64,000 nt of DNA from Rhizophagus irregularis (Eukaryota > Glomeromycota > Glomeromycetes > Glomerales > Glomeraceae). The DNA lies in assembly GCF_026210795.1 (NCBI RefSeq), contig NC_089435.1, positions 62,001 to 126,000 on the forward strand. Reading direction: 5' to 3'. Positions 36,040 through 47,403 of the stretch are shown in pieces; the stretch's first letter is position 1, and every line of letters starts with the position of its first letter. Under the pieces are notes generated by a model. It ran no database searches, was not told the origin of the DNA, and saw nothing but the letters and a program-made list of their open reading frames with translations. The position numbers and the translations under genes were made by a program.

Positions 36040-37175
36040 TTTAAAGATTAAGCAGTATCAAGGAATATTCTCGCGAATTTTTCTTGATACTGCTTAATTC
36101 TAATTAGCTAATTTAGTACTAATGTTTTAATTTAAAAATTAAGCAGTATCAAGAAAAATTCGCTCGAACTTTTCTTGCTATTGTTCGAAGTATATTATTT
36201 ATTTAAAGCAATCGATTAAACAATGGCAAGAAAAATTTGCTCGAACTTTTCTTGCCATTGTTCGAAGTATACCATTGTTTTTTTTTAAAGCAATTGATTA
36301 AACAATGGCAAGAAAAATTCGCTCGAACTTTCTTGCTATTGTTCAAAGTATATCATTGTTTTTTTTAAAAGCAATTGATTAAATAATGGCAAGAAAAATT
36401 CGCGCGAACTTTTCTTGCTATTGTTCAAAGTATATCATTGTTTATTTAAAGCAATTGATTAAACAATGGTAAGAAAAATTCGCTCGAACTTTTCTTGCTA
36501 TTGTTCAAAGTATACCATTATTTTTTTTCAAAGTAATTGATTAAACAATGGCAAGAAAAATTAGTTCGAATATTTCTTGCCATTGTTTAACTCAAGTCTA
36601 TTATTGTTTTTTTTAAAGCAATTAATTAAACAATGGCAAGAAAAATTCGCTCGAACTTTTCTTGCTATTGTTCAAAGTATATCATTGTTTTTTTTTAAAA
36701 GCAATTGATTAAATAATGGCAAGAAAAATTCGCGCGAACTTTTCTTGCTATTGTTCAAAGTATATCATTGTTTATTTAAAGCAACTGATTAAACAATGGT
36801 AAGAAAAATTCGCTCGAACTTTTCTTGCTATTGTTCAAAGTATACCATTGTTTTTTTTCAAAGTAATTGATTAAACAATGGCAAGAAAAATTCGCTCGAA
36901 CATTTCTTGCCATTGTTTAACTCAAGTCTATTATTGTTTTTTTTAAAGCAATTGATTAAACAATGGCAAGAAAAATTCGCTCGAACTTTTCTTGCCATTT
37001 TTCAAAGTAGCATTTTTTTTTTAAAGCAATTGATTAAACAATGGCAAGAAAAGTTCGCGGCTCGAACTTTTCTTGCTATTGTTCGAAGTATAGCATTGTT
37101 TTTTTTAAAGCAATTGATTAAACAATGGCAAGAAAAATTCGCTCGAATTTTTCTTGCCATTGTTCAAAGTATATT
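36040..37175. repeat. palindromic satellite array B with higher-order repeat
   Basis: About fourteen units of the same 82-bp palindrome as array A. Four-unit blocks repeat with a 330-bp period (GCAATTGATTAAATAATGGC at 36371 and 36701). The first unit (36050-36095) has different arms, AAGCAGTATCAAG/CTTGATACTGCTT, that still pair perfectly. The next unit is a hybrid of both arm types. Peptides translated from the array (xLKQLIKQWQEKFA) are by-products of the repeat, not proteins. Confidence 0.92.
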
Positions 37176-37978
37176 TTTTGCAAAAACCGAAGCCCTTTAA
37201 AACGAAATATAGCCAAAGCGCAATTAATCCGCAGTACTGTGATACCACAATTAATTGCATTATTGCGGAATTGCGAATATCTGATATATGAACTTTAAAC
37301 TCCATAATATCTGCAATCAATACCCAGAACAAATGTTATGCCAATTACTGTAAGCCAAAGATACCGCGGTTCTATATGATCATGTGAAATTTATTTTTGA
37401 AATTTATTTATACATACAGTTTACAGTAGGATCGGGGAATTAGAAACCGTGCCTAGAAAACGGGGCTGCTTAAAAACTGCGCCCAGAAAACGGGGCTGCT
37501 TCTTTTGTGCCATTAATTTGAGGCTGCTTAAAAACCGCCCCAGAAACGGAGCTGCTTAAAAGGAAACCTATTACATCATGATTTAAACAAATTATGTATA
37601 TATATATTCTTTGTGCCATTAAAAATTAATAACAACTTTCGAACAATACATACGCTCAATACAATACATTCTTTTGCTATTTAAACTGTCTTCCTGGAAA
37701 TAATTAAATAATTTTCTTTTTTCATAATTTTTCATAAATTTTCCTCTATCATAAAATTTTTTTCCATCATAATCATAAATTTTCCTCTATCATAATCATA
37801 AATTTTCCTCTATCATAAATATAAATTTTCCTCTATCATAAATTTTCCCCTTTCATAAATTTTCCCCTTCATAAATTTTCCTCTTTCATAAATAAATTTT
37901 CCTTTTTCATAAATTTTTCTCTTTCATAAATAAATTTTCCTCTTTCATAAATTTTCTTCCGAACATTCTTACTTACAA
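37176..37978. repeat. short repeats upstream of next gene
   Basis: 37450-37560 has three variants of AGAAAACGGGGCTGCTTAAA. 37725-37960 is a minisatellite of CATAAATTTTCCTCTAT (17-23 bp, about ten copies) that ends 20 bp before the gene start, so it forms its promoter or 5' leader. Confidence 0.65.
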
Positions 37979-39324
37979 ATGATGAATGTTAATCAAGAAG
38001 TCGATCAAGAAGTAGCAACAAGTCAACATCAAGAGGTGAATATTCAAGAAGTAACATCAAGTCAAAATAGTATGTAGAATCATATATATAATTTTTATAA
38101 TTATTAAATAAAATTTTTATTAAGAATAAACGTTTATTTCTGTTTCAATTCTAGAATCGAACATTGTAAAATTTGTTGTAGATATAAATAAAAATATGGA
38201 AAGCCTTGGTATAAATTCTCTTAATATATCATCAAACCAAGAAGCAATTTTAGATAGTAAAGAATTCGGAATTTTTAAAATACTTTTCAATAAAGAAGAA
38301 AATACAATTTTACAAGCAGCAAATGTAGCCCCGGGATCTAGTTCAGTAAGTTCATCAACAGCAAGAACCACTGATTTAAGATCATTCTTAACCGCGCCGG
38401 CAATCGAAATGGCAAAAAATCTACACAAACTCCTATTATATTTTGATAATCTACCAACTATTCCTCCTACAATGAATCCAAACAATATTGACGTTAAATT
38501 GTATATTAAAAAGTTGTTAGAAAAGTTAAGTACTTTAACAAAGGAGGAGTTTGAAGCTGAAATTGAGAATCAAAATAACAAGGATTTTTTAAAAGTTTAT
38601 TATTCAGAGAAGGAAGAAGAGAAAGTAGTAATTGATTTTCAGAATGAACTAAATTTTCCTGAAATCATTTCAGAAACAAACCTCTTAAAGCTTGATTCAG
38701 ATTTTGATATTATAAAAGAAAATACTATAAAAACATTAGTTAATCATTTAATAAAAGTTTATGACAAGATTCTTGAAGAGCATATCGAAACGGAAATAAG
38801 AAGAAGAAGAAAGTTTAGGGGATATGTAAATTTTCTTATGATATATCAAAAAATAGAGGTTTATTGTAATTTATATAAGACTAGAGCTAGGGGAGAGACG
38901 ATTAAAAATCAAACAAATAAAAAAATAATTGAATATAGCAGTTCTAGCAAATTTAAAACTCAAGATATATCAATTTTTATAAAAACAGGAAAGAGAATTG
39001 AAAAGTTAATTAGTCTTTCAAATCGTGAATGGGGAATTATTGACGCTTTTCCAAATTTAGACATAAATTTTTTTCAAATCTACAACAAGTAATGCCGCGT
39101 ATGAAGTTTGGCTCAAACTCATTGAGACTGGACTCATTATGACCAAAGAAGAGGGACAAACAATTTATAATTATAAAAAAATTGAAGAGAATTATTTAAG
39201 GGAATATAAGCTTCGGAGAATATATAAATCGATTCAAGCGAGCGATCATGATGATACTGGTTCTCCGAGATACTACTTCAACGAAGATGACGACGGTGAT
39301 AATGATGAAATGATGATTGACTAG
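37979..39324 (+). pseudogene. hypothetical Glomeromycotina-type family protein, one frameshift
   Basis: Exon 1 37979-38069 (MMNVNQEVDQEV) and exon 2 from 38155 join in frame through an 85-bp intron. About 340 residues are open to a TAA at 39090-39092. The frame then continues in another phase with NAAYEVWLKLIETGL, MTKEEGQTIYNY and an acidic tail to 39324. The family is recognisable from IFIKTGKRIEKLISLSN and the segment DINFFQIY, which in relatives is continuous with the W-L-L-x-T-G region; this is recollection. A single base gain or loss near 39085-39091 explains the break. No catalytic motif; alpha-helical, Lys/Glu-rich. Function unknown. Confidence 0.6.
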
Positions 39325-40237
39325 TGATTTCATTTTTTTTTCTTCTATTTTCATTTTTTTTTGGTTTTTTGAATATCTCTATCTATTAGAGATCCTTTTT
39401 TTTTTATAATTCTAATAATTTCAACTGGGTTTTGTCGGGCGATTTTTTTTTTGGAAAAATCTATTGTGTTATAGTTAAGGTCAGTGTGCGTTGGCATTAT
39501 AATTGCGTTTAGGGACAGTACGTTGAATTATAATTACGTTAGGATTAGAGTCAAGATGTTTGGTTTATGGGATTATGTAATAAAATCATTGTATTTTAAC
39601 AGTTAGATAATTTCTTTATTAATATATAATAAAATACATTGCTATAGTTGAAATTTTATAGTGACAAATAGTTATTCATCACCATCTGATTATGGTGATA
39701 AATGGTAATTTATATAAATGACGTAATATAGAATTTGTTTATTTTATTTTATTTTATTTTAAGGATTTTAAGGTAAGCCAGGAGAATACATTGATAATTT
39801 TAAGCTAATAAATTATAAAAACACACAATGTAGAATTGTCGCCCAATAAATCGAGCCCTGACTAGAATTATATAAAAACTATTCTAAAACCCAACCGAAG
39901 TAGAATAGGTAATAAAAGTAATAAAACGCACAAATAAACAATCGAACAACAAGTGCAGACCCGTATTTTCCTTTCAACCCATAAGATAAGGTTGCCACCT
40001 GTGAATACTGTAAAAGGTGGAGTGGTTAACGCTATTTTAAGTTGTTAAATTTGTAAAAACAAAAAGAGAACAAATTTCATAATAGTGAAAAAAAAAGAAA
40101 AACCTAAGTTATTATATAACTATAATACTATATATATAAAAATACGAAAAATTTCAATACTATAAAGTGGTGAAAAAAGAGGACCAATATATCTATAAAT
40201 ATAAAAAAGAGGGAGAGCATCTAATAAAATGAAATTA
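39325..40237. other. non-coding AT-rich DNA
   Basis: No gene seen. Runs of TTTTATTTTATTTTA near 39740 and ATATATAAAAATACG near 40130 are low complexity. Confidence 0.4.
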
Positions 40238-41622
40238 TTAGTTCGAACAAAAATTAGTAACCAAGGCTGAATCTTCAGTAAAATGATGAAACCTTTTCCT
40301 CATATGGAGATTGTAATGCAAGTCCAAATTAAAATTCCTAGTGGCTGACCGTTTAAGTTGACGAGGCGCCTGATGAGTAACATATTCCGGTTCATATAGT
40401 TTATTATGCCGTACTGTGAGAGCAAGATGGAGACCGCTTTCGTCCATTGTTTCTTCTAAAATTTGTAACTGTTTGATATTGAAATCAGGATCGGTAGCGC
40501 GACCTTTTTGTTTCTTTTTTCCTTTTGTCGGAGGTAAGGAAGATGATGCAATAGGAGAATGTTGTCGTCTCAAGTATGTGTGATAATCATAACAAACGTT
40601 TTGATAATGAGTAAGAGCGATAGTCAAATTATCGCGATAGAGAGCGATTTCAGTAGTAGTCTTCCCATTGAACTTTCAAATCATCGATGCATGTCACAAG
40701 TTGAGTTTCGCGATCTCGTGTAGCTTTATAGCTCTTATTGCAGCAATCCACTGTTTACTACCCACTGTTTACTACCCACTTGTCTTGTAAGGGTCGAAGG
40801 GTTTTCTTTTCATTATGAGATAACGAAGAATGTAGCTTGCCATCCTTATAGATGGGCTCTTCGAGAACAAACGGATAGGAACGGGATTAGAAACCGTATT
40901 AGCTTTATCCGATTTTTTTTAGATTTCTTGGTCGTGGCGGCTTTAATGGCCTCAATTTCAATAATCTACTGTTTGCTACCAACTTTCAACGGTTGAAGAT
41001 TTTTCTTATCTTTCTTAGATAATTTAGAATATGTAAGACCACCCTTGTAGATAGGTTCATCAGGGATAAATGGGATAAGATGGAGGGGAAATTGACCATC
41101 TTTCGAAGTAGTATTAGATGAAGAAGAACCAGAGGGATCAGCAAAAGCAACTGAAGTATTGACGACAGGTGTTGAATTATTGTCGTCCGTTGGAGATTTA
41201 ATAATGTTGTCCTCGATCGATGATGATGCCATTTTGTTATCTCATAAGACGGATCAAATATAGATCCATGGACATTTGAATCGAAGTATTTAGCAATATA
41301 GTAGTACTTCTCGTTGCACTTCGGGTAGTGTTGAGGATTCAAGGAACGGTAGCTGAAAAGTATAGTAACGCTGTAGTGGAACCTGAAATTTCTTCTTATA
41401 TTTCAAATGCATAATCGGCTTTCTGAAATTTTGTGATTGTTGAAATAGGAAACCTTTTCTTTTTGACGCTAAAAGTTTATCTTCAAGTGAGGCGTCAGCT
41501 GTAAGATCAGACTTATGAAAAACTTGCCTACATTTGCGTTCAAATCGTGCTTGTTGTCTTTTCCGGACATTTGGATTGTCGCTGTTTTGAAGATTAAAGT
41601 TGAAAAAACGACCTTTTTTCAT
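40238..41622 (-). pseudogene. hypothetical protein with duplicated domain, decayed
   Basis: Three frames in order on the minus strand. 41622-41290 starts MKKGRFFNFNLQNSDNP and is Lys/Arg/Gln-rich. 41232-40966 starts MASSSIEDNI and holds FIPDEPIYKGGLTYSKLS plus KKNLQPLKVGSKQ. 40627-40238 has ALTHYQNVCYDYHTYLRRQH, a basic linker and a C-terminus ending LVTNFCSN. Between the last two, 40870-40770 reads FVLEEPIYKDGKLHSSLS and KKTLRPLQDKWV, a second copy of the EPIYKxG domain. A 14-bp tandem duplication (40748-40775, CCACTGTTTACTAC twice) and other shifts break the frame. No known function; a family I associate with Glomeromycotina genomes. Confidence 0.5.
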
Positions 41623-41639
41623 GATATTGTCGATACTGT

Positions 41640-42513
41640 TAGCGCAATATTGCGATTGAAAAGAAATAAAATCCTTTTAACTCCATAATGTCCGTATTCG
41701 TTTCATTTTCCACATCTGCTATTTCTTCTCTAGTTTCTCGATTGATTGTACCCTTATTTCACTTTATTTTATATTGAATACCTTCGAGTAATTTTTGAAT
41801 TTATGAATTGTACAATCGTACAATCGTTATTTTCGTTCGTTTCTCTCTTTTCTATCTTCTCTTTTGCATAATGCAAGGTCGCCTCGTCCTTGAAACATAA
41901 AAACATTCTATCTATTGTAATGATTTAATAAAACTATATATTTTTGTGAAAATTTTACTATTACGTTTCGAATCAGTTCTAACGTTCTTTATACTTGGCA
42001 TTTTTGATCACATGTTTTATTGTTGGTGTAACCCGATCAGCAAATCAATCAATCAATTCACTCCACTCCGCCACAATGCATATTGGCGCTGTGAAACAAA
42101 AATAGCCATTTGCTTACATGCATCACCCCCAACTTCTGGCGTTGCATATGCAACATATCATTTAAAAGAGCAGTAAAAGGCTTATGCATATTCTTATGCT
42201 TCGACCCAACATATCATTATGCTCGACCCAACATATCATTTAAAAGAGCAGTAAAAGGCATATTCTTATGCATATTCTTATGCTTCGACCCAACATATCA
42301 TTATGCTCGACCCAACATATCATTTAAAAGAGCAGTAAAAGGAGCTTCGGTGACTTTTAATTGTTTACTGTATTCATATTGTATATCTTATATATCAATA
42401 CGTTTTTCTCTAATAGTTTTTATAATGTCATGTTTAGTAACAGCTAAGGTTGAAAAACTTTTACTAGAAGGACTCTTGATGCTATATGTTCTGCTACCGT
42501 TATATACCAGACA
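41640..42513. repeat. intergenic DNA with 75-90 bp tandem repeat
   Basis: 42156-42345 holds three copies of ACATATCATTTAAAAGAGCA with GTAAAAGG and ATTCTTATGCTTCGACCCA, spaced 74 and 89 bp. Short ORFs across it are by-products. 41640-42100 shows nothing else. Confidence 0.65.
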
Positions 42514-43844
42514 ATGAACAGAAATGACTTACTTCCATATGAAGAAGTTATAAAAATAGTAGAAAGTGCGGTTAAATCATCGTTAGAAAGAATAAGAGAT
42601 TTCCAACGAAAAGAAAGTGTGATGGAGGTTTTAACGGAGGTTAGTAATAATAGGCGCATTAATATTCGTTATTGTGCAAACTGATGAATTTACGGCAGTG
42701 TAATGTGTTATAGTAGTTTTGGTTGTCACTGCTGAAGGTTGGGGGATGCCGGCCCAGAAGAGCGATGTTGTTAGGAACAAATCCTTTAGATGTCGAGGGT
42801 TTCTGCTCTCCTCTAGCTGTGCGTGATTATCTTAGCTATTACATGATTGTACACGTGCAGCAAAATTTAATATTCATAAAATTAATGTGGTCACTAACTT
42901 ATATTATATCGATATTTGCTAATTAACTGTCATAGATGAAAAGCGGATATAAAAGCATATTAGGATTAAATAAGATCAAGGTGTTGGATACGGTACAGTA
43001 TTTCTTAATATATATATATATATGGATTGGAAAATCTTATCACGATCTAATCAATCATAATTTCAGAATAAGGAATCAACGCCAGATACTACAGAGGAAG
43101 AAATAAAGAAAAATATTGAGATGTTAAATGAAAAGCTTAAAGTATGTGTTTTTCTATTTTTTATAATCATACGTACCAATACTTATAAAGGTATTCTCTA
43201 TATAGCATCCTTTGGGTGATGATGATGGGCCTCTCTATAGCGCCCTTAAGAAAACAGTTGAGAATATCGTTCTTTCAGATCTTACGTGGCGAGATCCTGT
43301 AGCAAACATGGTTCTAAGCGATAACTCGTATATAGTAACAGGATTACATCGCAAATTAAAACCAATCTTTATGGTGAGAAGCAATTTAGTGTTATTGGAT
43401 GAATTGCATTCATATACTCATTCTTTTTCATTATAACAACAGGAACCATGCAATAAAATGAAATGTACTCCCCCCAAATTAGTTGTAAAAAAATGTGAGG
43501 ATTTCTTAGAAAATTTTGAAGTATTGTCTACTCATAAAATCGTGGAAAATGCCAAACATGATAATAAATGGAAAGAAGATGATTCTGATCTATTAAAAAT
43601 AACAGGTCGAATTTTAGATGTACTGTAAGTTTTTCAATAATAACTTCATTATATAAATAGTAATTGTATGATAACATTTTCCGATATTTATTTTACCTAG
43701 TGGCAAAATATGGAGTAGTCCAATTTATGCGACAAGTACTTCCCGTAATAAACAGAGCGAAGGAACTTATATTACCGATGTTATAGTCCCTTTACTTCGT
43801 GCAAGCCTGGCGAACCTACCAAATGGTTATATCTGTACAAGCAT
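42514..43844 (+). CDS. hypothetical protein, 3' end cut off by retrotransposon
   Basis: Six exons with clean GT-AG joins and no stop: 42514-42639, 42936-42992, 43067-43141, 43206-43373, 43443-43624, 43701-43844 (250 codons, partial). Visible blocks: MNRNDLLPYEEVIKIVESAV, LIWRD-like DLTWRDPVANMVL, VVKKCEDFLENFEVL and EGTYITDVIVPLLRASL. The last block is a signature I recall from a large Glomeromycotina family of unknown function, in which more exons follow. The 296-bp first intron is unusually long and GC-richer, perhaps an insertion. The donor at 43845 (GTAAGT) is followed only 32 bp later by the LTR of gypsy element 2, so the remaining exons are at least 20 kb away or lost. Confidence 0.65.
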
Positions 43845-43876
43845 GTAAGTAGTCACGTGATTACTATTTTAACCAT

Positions 43877-44970
43877 TGAGATCCCCCAATTCCCTCTGTC
43901 ATCAATTTATAGAGTTGCCACATCGAACGGGCATTCTCATGGTCGAACGAACGAATAAACGAACGAACAAACATTTAAACGAACGAACGATCAATTAAAC
44001 AAACAAGTAAATAATCAACGGCATAATTAACAAACAACATAATCAACGGACAACATACAACAACATTCTTGGTTCACGACATAAATAGCGTTAGTAATAT
44101 AAAACATTGGACGATATAAAATAAATTTTACTTCTCTAAATTTTTCCCAAATTATATCCACTTTTACCTTAAATTACAAACTTCAATAGCTCTCGCTACG
44201 AATAATTACTTTTCAAAATTGTATATTTAATTCATCTTAAATTTCCATTTTATTCAATTAAAATTAATTAAGCGAACAGTAATTAAAGTTTAGGGCGAAC
44301 CTATTACCTTTAATTAATATTATACTTCATTAACAAATAATTAAATGAAACTTATATTTTATTGAGTTCTGTGGATGTGAACTGTGGAATTATTTTGAAT
44401 TCCGTTCTCTTTTTATACAAATTTTATGCTACTTTCTATTCTATCTATATACTATCTTTTATGTTCTTTTTACATATTATCTTTGAACTATCTTTCTAAT
44501 ATACTATCTATATTTTAAATACGCTATCTTTTATATATATATTATCTTTTATAATATCTTTGTATAATCTTTTTATATTATCTTTTATATTATAATCTTT
44601 TTATATTATCTTTTATATTATTTTATGTTCTTTAATCTTTCTAACGTTATTTTATATGTTCTTTCAATCCGCTTTAGGTGTTTTGCTTATAATCTATCTT
44701 TTGTGGCTTATAATTATTCTTTCTAATCGTTCTTATTGTTAAAGATCGCTAAGCCCCAATTGATCGACTCTATTTATCCTATTGGTTCTTTGTCAATCAT
44801 TTGATAAATATTACATCATGTAGATCATTACTCTTCCTAAATGTTTATCCTTTTCGGCTAATTATTTATCCATCCACGCCAATTCACAATCAATTTGTTC
44901 GTTCTTAATATTTGGCAATTACATTTGGTGATTGAATTTTATCATCTTTTCATGCTTGATATTTGGCCGT
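43877..44970 (-). repeat. main part of 3' LTR of element 2
   Basis: Reverse complement of the LTR at 54669-55823 with moderate divergence. Ends TGAGATCCCCC (43877, inverse of the LTR 3' terminus) and GGCCGT (44970). A GAACGAACGAAC tract is near 43940. Confidence 0.85.
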
Positions 44971-45933
44971 TGTAGGATAAATAGAGTCGATCAATTGCGG
45001 CTTAGCAATCTTTAATAATAAGAACAATTAGAAAGAATAATTATAAGCCACAAAAGATAGATTATAAGCAAAACACATAAAGCGGATTGAAAGAACATAT
45101 AAAATAATGTCAGAAAGATTAAAGAACGTAAAATAATATGAAAGATAATATAAAAAGATAGTATAAAGATGGAACATAAAAGATAACATGTTAAAAAGAA
45201 CATATATAAAAAAAATTGAAAAGAACATATATAAAAAGATAACATATATAAAAAGATAGTATATTAAAAGATAGCGTATTTAAAATATAGATAGCGTATT
45301 AGAAAGATAATTCAAAGATAATATGTAAAAAGAACATAATATGTAAAAAGAACATAAAAGATAGTATATAGATAGAATAGAAAGTAGCATAAAATTTGTA
45401 TAAATAGAGAACGGAATTCAAAGTAATTCCACAGTTCTCATCCACAGAACTCAATAAAAATATAAGTTAAATTTAATTATTTGTTAATGAAGTATAATAT
45501 TAATTAAAGGTAATAGGTTCGCCCTAAACTTTAATTAATGTTCGCTTAATTAATTTTAATTGAATAAAATGGAAATTTAAGATGAATTAAATATATGCTT
45601 TCGGAAAGTAATAATTCGTAGCGAGAGCTATCGAAGTTTGAAATTAAAGGTAAAAGTGGATATAATTTGGGGAAAATTTAGAGAAGTATATTTTATTTTA
45701 TATCGTTCAACGTTTTATATTACTAACGCTATTTATGTTGTGAACCAAGAATGTTGTTGTATATTGTTGTTGTATGTTGTTCGTTGATTATGTTGTTTGT
45801 TAATTATGCCATTGATTATTTGCTTGTTCGTTTAATTGTTCGTTCGTTCGTTCATTCGTTCGTTCGACCATGGAAATGCCCGTTCGATGTGGCAACTCTG
45901 TAAATTGATGACAGAAGGAATCGGGGGATCTCA
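44971..45933 (+). repeat. 5' LTR of element 1, internally deleted
   Basis: Starts TGTA and continues directly with GGATAAATAGAG. Compared with the 3' LTR, 192 bp (54673-54864) are missing, removed at a 2-bp TA microhomology. Ends GGGGGATCTCA. The deletion may remove U3 promoter sequence. Confidence 0.85.
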
Positions 45934-45935
45934 TA

Positions 45936-45952
45936 TGGTGCATGCTCACGAG
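45936..45952 (+). promoter_or_regulatory. candidate primer-binding site
   Basis: TGGTGCATGCTCACGAG starts two bases after the LTR. TGG is the complement of a tRNA 3' CCA end. I cannot say which tRNA. Confidence 0.5.
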
Positions 45953-47403
45953 AAAGGAAATGATCATCATCACATGATTATTAATATGAAAATTTAATTT
46001 CGTTAGTAAGTCACTAATAGGTATTATTAATCAATATTTTATTTTAGAATTTATTTTTAGATTTCAGGTTTTGACGAGTTCAAAAGGAACCAATAAATCA
46101 ATAAGGATTTAATCGAGTTAAAAACCTGAAAAGGTGAAAGATTGGAGTTTGTTGTTGTGCAAGTAATCACTTAATTGATAGAAAGCACAAGAATATTTCT
46201 TTCGGGAATAAAGTACCTGAGAAATTTCATAAGGAGATGTGGAAGTTAAAGATGAATTTTGAAATAAAGATTAATAATGTGAGAACACCAATGTATTATC
46301 TGGGGTTCATCTGTGTGGTATGGGTTACCTCTGAGTTTGAATTTTGGATAAATGCTCGAGATTGGAAAATTTTTATTCTTCGACATTAAAGATTATAACG
46401 TATGGGTTACGTCAAATCTGGATACCCAGCTCAATAATGCGCAAATTGCTTTGGGGACGGGGAATGAAGATTGTAAAGACACCTACTATCAAGAAATATT
46501 GAATGGATAAAATAGGACAAACCTGTAAACTATCATGCTTTTACCCAATGGGAAAAAGATAGAGATAAGCCCAGTATAGGTCCACCAATTTGAGGAAAGA
46601 TAAGTTGGTTTAGATTAGTTTTATGGATAGCTGATGACTTTTGGAACTGGATTTCGGAAGGTTAGATTCACCCGTTAAGAGACAAGTCAGCCAACGAAGG
46701 AGGAAAAGATGGATACGTTGTATTGTTACAGGTCCTAGGCTACATTTCAGATGAGGGTTCCTGGTGTAGTGTGCTAGGTCACGCTTTCATTACAGTGTTC
46801 TGTTAAAAGAAGATGAAATAGAAGGATATTTACACATTAACGAGCCGTATAATGAACATTACGTGCAGTATTTAATAATAGAGTAAAATCCGAGAAGAAG
46901 GACATTTATTTGAAAAGAATGACATTTTGCATATTATAGATTAATTTATACAATATAGAATATATAGTAAGAAAGACTTATGTGGACGATAAGAAAGATT
47001 GAAGATTCACAAACTTTAAAAGTTATGAAAATTTTGGAGTTTGTGATATGTGATATGTGAAATTATGGATCACGGTGATAGGAGATAAATTTTAGAATGT
47101 GATATGTGAATTACGAATATCGGTGATAAAAGATAAACTTTGTGGCGCAGTAAAAAACCTCTGCAGTCTGAGGAGATCGTTGACTTAGAATAATTTTTGA
47201 AATTTTAAGGCGCAGTAGAAATTAATAGTAAAATATGGCGTAGCGAATATATAAAACTGGAAGATGGAATCTAAGGATTGAAAGAAGCAATCTATTTAAA
47301 GATAAAAGAATGTTTAGAAGATTGAAAATAGAAACGATAAGAGTGAAATATATATAAAAGGAGGAGAGGTTTTAGTTAAGATTCTGGATGAACGATTACA
47401 ACG
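45953..47403 (+). other. long leader of element 1
   Basis: 1.45 kb without a long ORF between primer-binding site and gag. GGCGCAGTAG-type motifs occur at 47140 and 47210. The last 200 bp are also found, diverged, upstream of the element 2 gag (63768-64000). Confidence 0.6.

Noticed and set aside
36907-37200. 97-codon ORF with repeated FLKQLIKQWQEKF peptide
   Set aside because: It is the translation of the 82-bp satellite in one frame; unit-length changes break it elsewhere.
43877-44970. Solo LTR in reverse orientation
   Set aside because: It continues, after the nested element 1, with the 9 bp at 55824-55832 next to the polypurine tract of element 2, so it is the body of that element's 3' LTR.
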